Part shown: one piece after another, positions 57,973 to 64,000 of the stretch
Layout: each line of letters begins with the position of its first letter
How positions within the stretch are numbered: position 1 is the first letter of the stretch
From: Microbacterium hydrocarbonoxydans
Lineage (GTDB): Bacteria; Actinomycetota; Actinomycetes; Actinomycetales; Microbacteriaceae
Length of the DNA: 64,000 nucleotides
NCBI RefSeq assembly: GCF_011752045.1
Contig: NZ_JAAKXW010000001.1
Span: 1,240,001 to 1,304,000 of the forward strand
Reading direction: 5' to 3'
The notes under the pieces: model-generated
Seen by the model: the letters and a program-made list of their open reading frames with translations, nothing else
What the model was told of the DNA's origin: nothing
Database searches by the model: none
Made by a program: the position numbers and the translations under genes

Positions 57973-59139
57973 ATGACCAACCGCGACGACATGACGCTGA
58001 CCTCGTCAGGCTTCTACGTGAGCCAGGAGGCGCCCATCCATCCGGACAACCCCACCCCCACCCCGAAGAGCACCCCGCCGGACGTGCTGCGCTGCGCGTA
58101 CATGGAGCTCGTGGTCACCGACCTCGCCGCCTCCCGCCAGTTCTACGTCGACATCCTCGGCCTGTACGTCACCAGCGAGGACGACGAGGTGATCTACCTC
58201 CGCTCCACCGAGGAGTTCATCCACCACAACCTGGTGCTGCGAAAGGGACCGATCGCCGCCGTCGCCGCGTTCTCGTACCGTGTGCGCACCCCGGAGGACC
58301 TCGACCGCGCCGTCGAGTTCTACACCGAGCTGGGCTGCGACGTGCGCCGCAACCCCGACGGCTTCGTCAAGGGCATCGGCGACTCGGTGCGCGTGGTCGA
58401 CCCGCTCGGCTTCCCCTACGAGTTCTTCCACCAGACCGACCACGTGGAGCGGATGTCGTGGCGCTACGACCTGCACATCCCCGGCGAGCTCGTGCGCCTG
58501 GACCACTTCAACCAGGTCACCCCCGACGTGCCGCGCGCCGTGAAGTTCATGCAGGACCTCGGCTTCCGCGTCACCGAGGACATCCAGGACGAGGAGGGCA
58601 CCGTCTACGCCGCGTGGATGCGCCGCAAGCCCACCGTGCACGACACCGCCATGACCGGCGGCGACGGGCCGCGCATGCACCACGTGTGCTTCGCGACCCA
58701 CGAGAAGCACAACATCCTCGCGATCTGCGACAAGCTCGGCGCACTGCGCCGCTCCGACGCGATCGAGCGCGGTCCCGGCCGGCACGGCGTGTCCAACGCC
58801 TTCTACCTGTACCTGCGCGACCCCGACGGCCACCGCGTCGAGGTGTACACGCAGGACTACTACACGGGCGACCCGGACAACCCCGTCATCACGTGGGACG
58901 TGCACGACAACCAGCGCCGCGACTGGTGGGGCAACCCGGTCGTGCCCTCCTGGTATACCGACGCCTCTCTGGTGCTCGATCTGGACGGCAACCCGCAGCC
59001 GGTCGTCGCCCGCACGGACTCCTCGGAGATGGCGGTGACCATCGGCGCCGACGGCTTCTCGTACACCCGCCCGGACGAGGGCGAGGAGTCGATGCCGGAG
59101 TGGAAGCAGGGCGAGTACAAGCTGGGCCACCAGCTGTGA
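57973..59139 (+). CDS. hpaD: 3,4-dihydroxyphenylacetate 2,3-dioxygenase
   Basis: A 388-residue type I extradiol dioxygenase with two VOC modules. Metal ligands are His in RLDHFNQV, His in MHHVCFAT and Glu in HRVEVYTQ, as in the Brevibacterium and Arthrobacter enzymes (about 365 residues). The C-terminal lid (DWWGNPVVPSWYTDASLVLDLDG) is also characteristic. It opens the ring of homoprotocatechuate with Fe(II) or Mn(II). GGA..CTGAG precedes the ATG at 57973. It overlaps hpaH by GTGA. Confidence 0.92.
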   Translation: MTNRDDMTLTSSGFYVSQEAPIHPDNPTPTPKSTPPDVLRCAYMELVVTDLAASRQFYVDILGLYVTSEDDEVIYLRSTEEFIHHNLVLRKGPIAAVAAFSYRVRTPEDLDRAVEFYTELGCDVRRNPDGFVKGIGDSVRVVDPLGFPYEFFHQTDHVERMSWRYDLHIPGELVRLDHFNQVTPDVPRAVKFMQDLGFRVTEDIQDEEGTVYAAWMRRKPTVHDTAMTGGDGPRMHHVCFATHEKHNILAICDKLGALRRSDAIERGPGRHGVSNAFYLYLRDPDGHRVEVYTQDYYTGDPDNPVITWDVHDNQRRDWWGNPVVPSWYTDASLVLDLDGNPQPVVARTDSSEMAVTIGADGFSYTRPDEGEESMPEWKQGEYKLGHQL

Positions 59140-59924
59140 CCCTCCCCGCGGAGACCATCGCGGAGATCGCCGCTGAGCTGGCCGAGGCCGACCGGACGCA
59201 CGGCGTGATCCCGCGGATCACCGCCCGCTACCCGGAGGCGACGGTGGAGGACTCGTACGCGATCCAGGGCGTCTGGCGCGACTCTCAGATCGCGGACGGA
59301 CGGAAGCTGGTGGGCCGCAAGATCGGCCTCACGTCGAAGGCGATGCAGCAGGCGACGGGGATCACCGAGCCCGACTACGGCGTCATGTTCGACGACACCG
59401 TCTACGAGTCCGGCTCGGAGATCCCGGTCGACCACTTCTCGAACGTCCGCATCGAGGTCGAGCTCGCGTTCGTGCTGAAGCATCCGCTCGAGGGTCCCGA
59501 CTGCACCCTCGACGACGCGCTCGCAGCGATCGACTACGCCGTGCCGGCGCTCGAGGTGCTGAACTCGCACATCGAGCTCGAGGGCCGCACGATCGTCGAC
59601 ACGATCAGCGACAACGCGGCCTACGGCGCGATGGTGCTCGGTGACGTGCACAAGCGGCCGGACGAGATCGACCTGCGCTGGGTGCCCGGCGTGCTGTCGC
59701 GCAACGGCGAGATCGAGGAGACCGGGGTCGCCGCCGGCGTCCTCGGTCATCCCGCCACCGGCGTCGCATGGCTCGCGAACAAGTTCCACCAGCACGGCGC
59801 GCGCCTGGAAGCCGGGGAGATCATCCTGGCAGGATCGTTCACGCGCCCGATGTGGGTGTCGCGCGGCGACGAGGTGCTGTGCGACTACGGACCGATGGGA
59901 ACCATCTCATGCCGCTTCGTCTAG
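59136..59924 (+). CDS. hpaH: 2-oxo-hept-4-ene-1,7-dioate hydratase
   Basis: A 262-residue hydratase of the FAH-related 4-oxalocrotonate decarboxylase / hydratase group. It has GRKIGLTSKAMQQATGITEPDYG, RIEVELAFVLKHPLEG with the metal Glu residues, and SHIELEGRTIVDTISDNAAYG. GTG start overlapping hpaD. It adds water to the dienoate before aldol cleavage by HpaI, whose gene overlaps it by 16 bp. Confidence 0.9.
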   Translation: MTLPAETIAEIAAELAEADRTHGVIPRITARYPEATVEDSYAIQGVWRDSQIADGRKLVGRKIGLTSKAMQQATGITEPDYGVMFDDTVYESGSEIPVDHFSNVRIEVELAFVLKHPLEGPDCTLDDALAAIDYAVPALEVLNSHIELEGRTIVDTISDNAAYGAMVLGDVHKRPDEIDLRWVPGVLSRNGEIEETGVAAGVLGHPATGVAWLANKFHQHGARLEAGEIILAGSFTRPMWVSRGDEVLCDYGPMGTISCRFV

Positions 59925-60705
59925 ACCCCTCCTTCCGCGAGCGGATCGCCGGCTCCGACCGCGCGCTCATCGGCATGTGGGCCTGTTCCGGCAGCCCCCT
60001 GGTGACCGAGGTGGCCGCGGGCTCCGGCCTGGACTGGCTCCTCATCGACATGGAGCACTCCGCCAACACGCTGGAGAGCGTGCTGGTGCAGCTGCAGGTC
60101 GCCGCCGCCTACCCGATCGCGCCGGTGGTGCGGGTGCCGTGGAGCGACCCCGTCGCGATCAAGCAGGTGCTCGACCTCGGCGCGCAGAACATCATCGTGC
60201 CGATGGTCTCGTCGGCGGAAGAGGCGCGTGCCGCCGTGTCGGCGACCCGCTACCCGCCGGAGGGCGTGCGCGGCGTGGGCAGCGCCCTCGCCCGCAGCGC
60301 GCGCTGGAACCGCGTGGAGCGGTACCTGAACGAGTCGGCGCAGCACACCTCGCTGACCGTGCAGATCGAGACGGCAGCCGGAGTGGATGCCGCCGCCGAG
60401 ATCGCGGCCGTCGACGGCGTGGATGCGGTGTTCGTCGGCCCGTCCGACCTCTCCGCCTCCATGGGACTGCTCGGTCAGCAGACGCACCCTGAGGTCGTGG
60501 CTGCCGTCGAGAAGGTCTTCGCCGCCGTGCAGGGCGCCGGCAAGCCGGTCGGCGTCAACGCCTTCGACCCCGCCGCGGCCGACGCCTACATCGCGGCCGG
60601 TGCGGACTTCGTCGCGGTGGGCGCGGACGTGGCGCTGCTCGCCCGTGCGTCCGAGTCGCTCGCGGCCCGGTTCATCCCGGCATCCGACGGGGTCACCCGC
60701 GCGAG

Positions 60706-60712
<7 letters not shown>
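59909..60712 (+). CDS. hpaI: 4-hydroxy-2-oxoheptanedioate aldolase
   Basis: A 267-residue class II aldolase of the HpcH/HpaI family. The catalytic His is in LIDMEHSANT; metal ligands are Glu in VQIETAAGVD and Asp in VGPSDLSASMG. It splits the hydroxy-oxo-diacid to pyruvate and succinic semialdehyde, the final step of the route. The ATG at 59909 lies inside hpaH. Its 3' end overlaps the convergent ThiF/MoeB gene by seven bases. No succinic semialdehyde dehydrogenase follows in the window. Confidence 0.92.
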
Positions 60713-62948
<2,236 letters not shown>

Positions 62949-62952
<4 letters not shown>

Positions 62953-64000
62953 CGCGAGCCTTCCGGTAGGGCGCCGACCAGGTCGGCGAGGGCGGGCGCG
63001 GTCCGCGAGCCGGCCGCCTCGCGGTCGCCGGCCGCGGTGAACCGTCGGTGATCCATGGCGGAGAGCAGCGCGGCGTCGACGTCTCGCCCCTCGGCGAGGT
63101 CGGCCCCCACCTCCGCAGCGAGCGGGGTGAGCAGCACGCCGTGCCGGTCGAAGCCGGTCGACACGACGAGGCCCGGTGAGACCCGGCCCAGCAGCGGTAC
63201 GGCATCGGGGCTGCCGGGGCGGGGGCGGGCGAGCATCTCGACGATCTCGCACTCGCCGATGCCGGGGACGACCGTGTCCGCATCGCGGAGCAGCGCGAGC
63301 ACGGATCCGGCCTGCACCCCCTCGACGCTGCCCTCGCGCACCGACGCCCCGAGGACGACGGTGCCGTCGTCCCGCGGCACGAGATACACCGACCGTCCGC
63401 GCACCTGTGCACGGACCGTGAGCGTCAGGAGCGGGCGCAGCCCCTCCGGAATCCGCAGCCGGAGGATGTCGCCCCAGACGGGCCGCAGCGGGAGCGACGG
63501 GACGCCCTCGATCGCCGCGCTGCCGAGGCCGGCGGCGACCACGACCGCATCCGCCTCGATCTCCGTGCCCGACGCGAGGCGGATGCCGGTCGCCGCACCG
63601 GCCGTGCGGATCACCGCATCGACGCTCTCGGGCCGGACGCGGTCGCCGAGCACCGTGAGCAGGGCGGCGGTGACCTGCCGCGGGTCGACCTGGTGGTCGT
63701 CGACGGTGAGCACGGCGGAGGTGACCGCCGGGCCGAGCGCCGGTTCCCGCTCGCGCGCCGCGGAACCCGTCATCCGTTCCGCCGGCAGGCCGTGCGCGCG
63801 CTGCAGCTCCGCCAGCGCGGCGAGCGCCTCGCGATCGGCTGCGTCGACGCCGACCGAGAGCGTCCCGTCGACGCGGTGGCCGACGGCGTGCCCGGCGGAG
63901 GCGGCGAGCCGCGCCACGAATCCCGGGTAGCGCGCGGCCGACGCCGCCATGAGCGACATCAGCGCCTCCTGCCCCCAGGCGGCCTCGGCAGCGTGGGCGA
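62949..64000 (-). CDS. thiO: Glycine oxidase ThiO, partial (5' end outside the window)
   Basis: About 350 residues are visible; the N-terminal FAD-binding segment lies beyond the right edge. The frame stays open to the edge and the residues AHAAEAAWGQEALMSL just inside it fit the typical ThiO stretch after the FAD fold, so the internal Met at 63959 is not the start. Visible motifs include VDDHQVDPRQV, VVAAGLGS and VVSTGFDRHGVLLTP. It oxidises glycine to the imine used by ThiG. Confidence 0.88.

Overview
The window is about 70% GC, densely packed, and rich in ATGA/GTGA start-stop overlaps and GTG starts. Together with a complete Gram-positive-style paa set, DUF222/HNH and LigB-type genes, and the GGTCGTTGAGCGAGCGGAGCGAGAC-like intergenic repeat, this points to an actinobacterium, most likely Microbacteriaceae (Microbacterium or a close relative). 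That placement is inference from gene content and style. No RNA genes, CRISPR, phage or insertion sequence were seen.

Layout. (1) 1-3512: a NitT/TauT-type ABC importer (lipoprotein, two permeases, ATPase cut by the window edge), divergent from a TetR regulator with two matching operators between them. (2) 3518-7008: a GMC flavoprotein and an aldehyde dehydrogenase, then an Lrp/AsnC regulator. (3) 7161-10791: a 2-oxoacid dehydrogenase E1alpha-E1beta-E2 operon without E3. (4) 10796-30564: phenylacetate degradation in four transcription units (MHS-type transporter; paaJ-paaF-paaH-paaZ; paaI-paaK-paaR; paaABCDE-paaG). Each unit is preceded by a similar palindrome, which defines a probable PaaR regulon. 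Interrupting genes are a DUF222/HNH gene in a repeat-rich pocket, a lipoprotein and a RecQ-PRTase helicase. (5) 30628-32151: LigB-type DNA ligase.

(6) 32542-42100: an accessory catabolic cluster without an obvious named counterpart. It holds an FAH hydrolase, an extradiol dioxygenase, a second NitT/TauT importer, a carboxymuconolactone-decarboxylase-like protein, a GntR regulator, an alpha/beta hydrolase, a flavin monooxygenase and an amidohydrolase. It reads as uptake, hydroxylation, ring cleavage and hydrolysis of a probably nitrogen-bearing aromatic compound. (7) 42111-46969: a phosphoribosyltransferase, a class II glutamine amidotransferase, and a transglutaminase / alpha-E / circularly permuted ATP-grasp operon whose ATP-grasp protein ends in twelve glutamines. 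(8) 47050-49375: a thiamine-diphosphate enzyme behind a strongly structured leader, and a NUDIX hydrolase.

(9) 49496-60712: a homoprotocatechuate (3,4-dihydroxyphenylacetate) meta-cleavage region. It contains a VOC protein, a phenol-hydroxylase-type monooxygenase with a divergent IclR regulator, a second MHS transporter, an unusual FAH-RraA fusion, a GntR regulator, hpaE, hpaD, hpaH and hpaI. (10) 60706-64000: thiamine thiazole genes thiO (cut by the edge), thiS, thiG and a ThiF/MoeB-rhodanese protein.

Taken together the window is an aromatic-acid catabolic island. Phenylacetate goes through the CoA-epoxide route, hydroxyphenylacetate probably through the meta route, and a third unassigned aromatic is handled by the central cluster, each with its own transporter and regulator.
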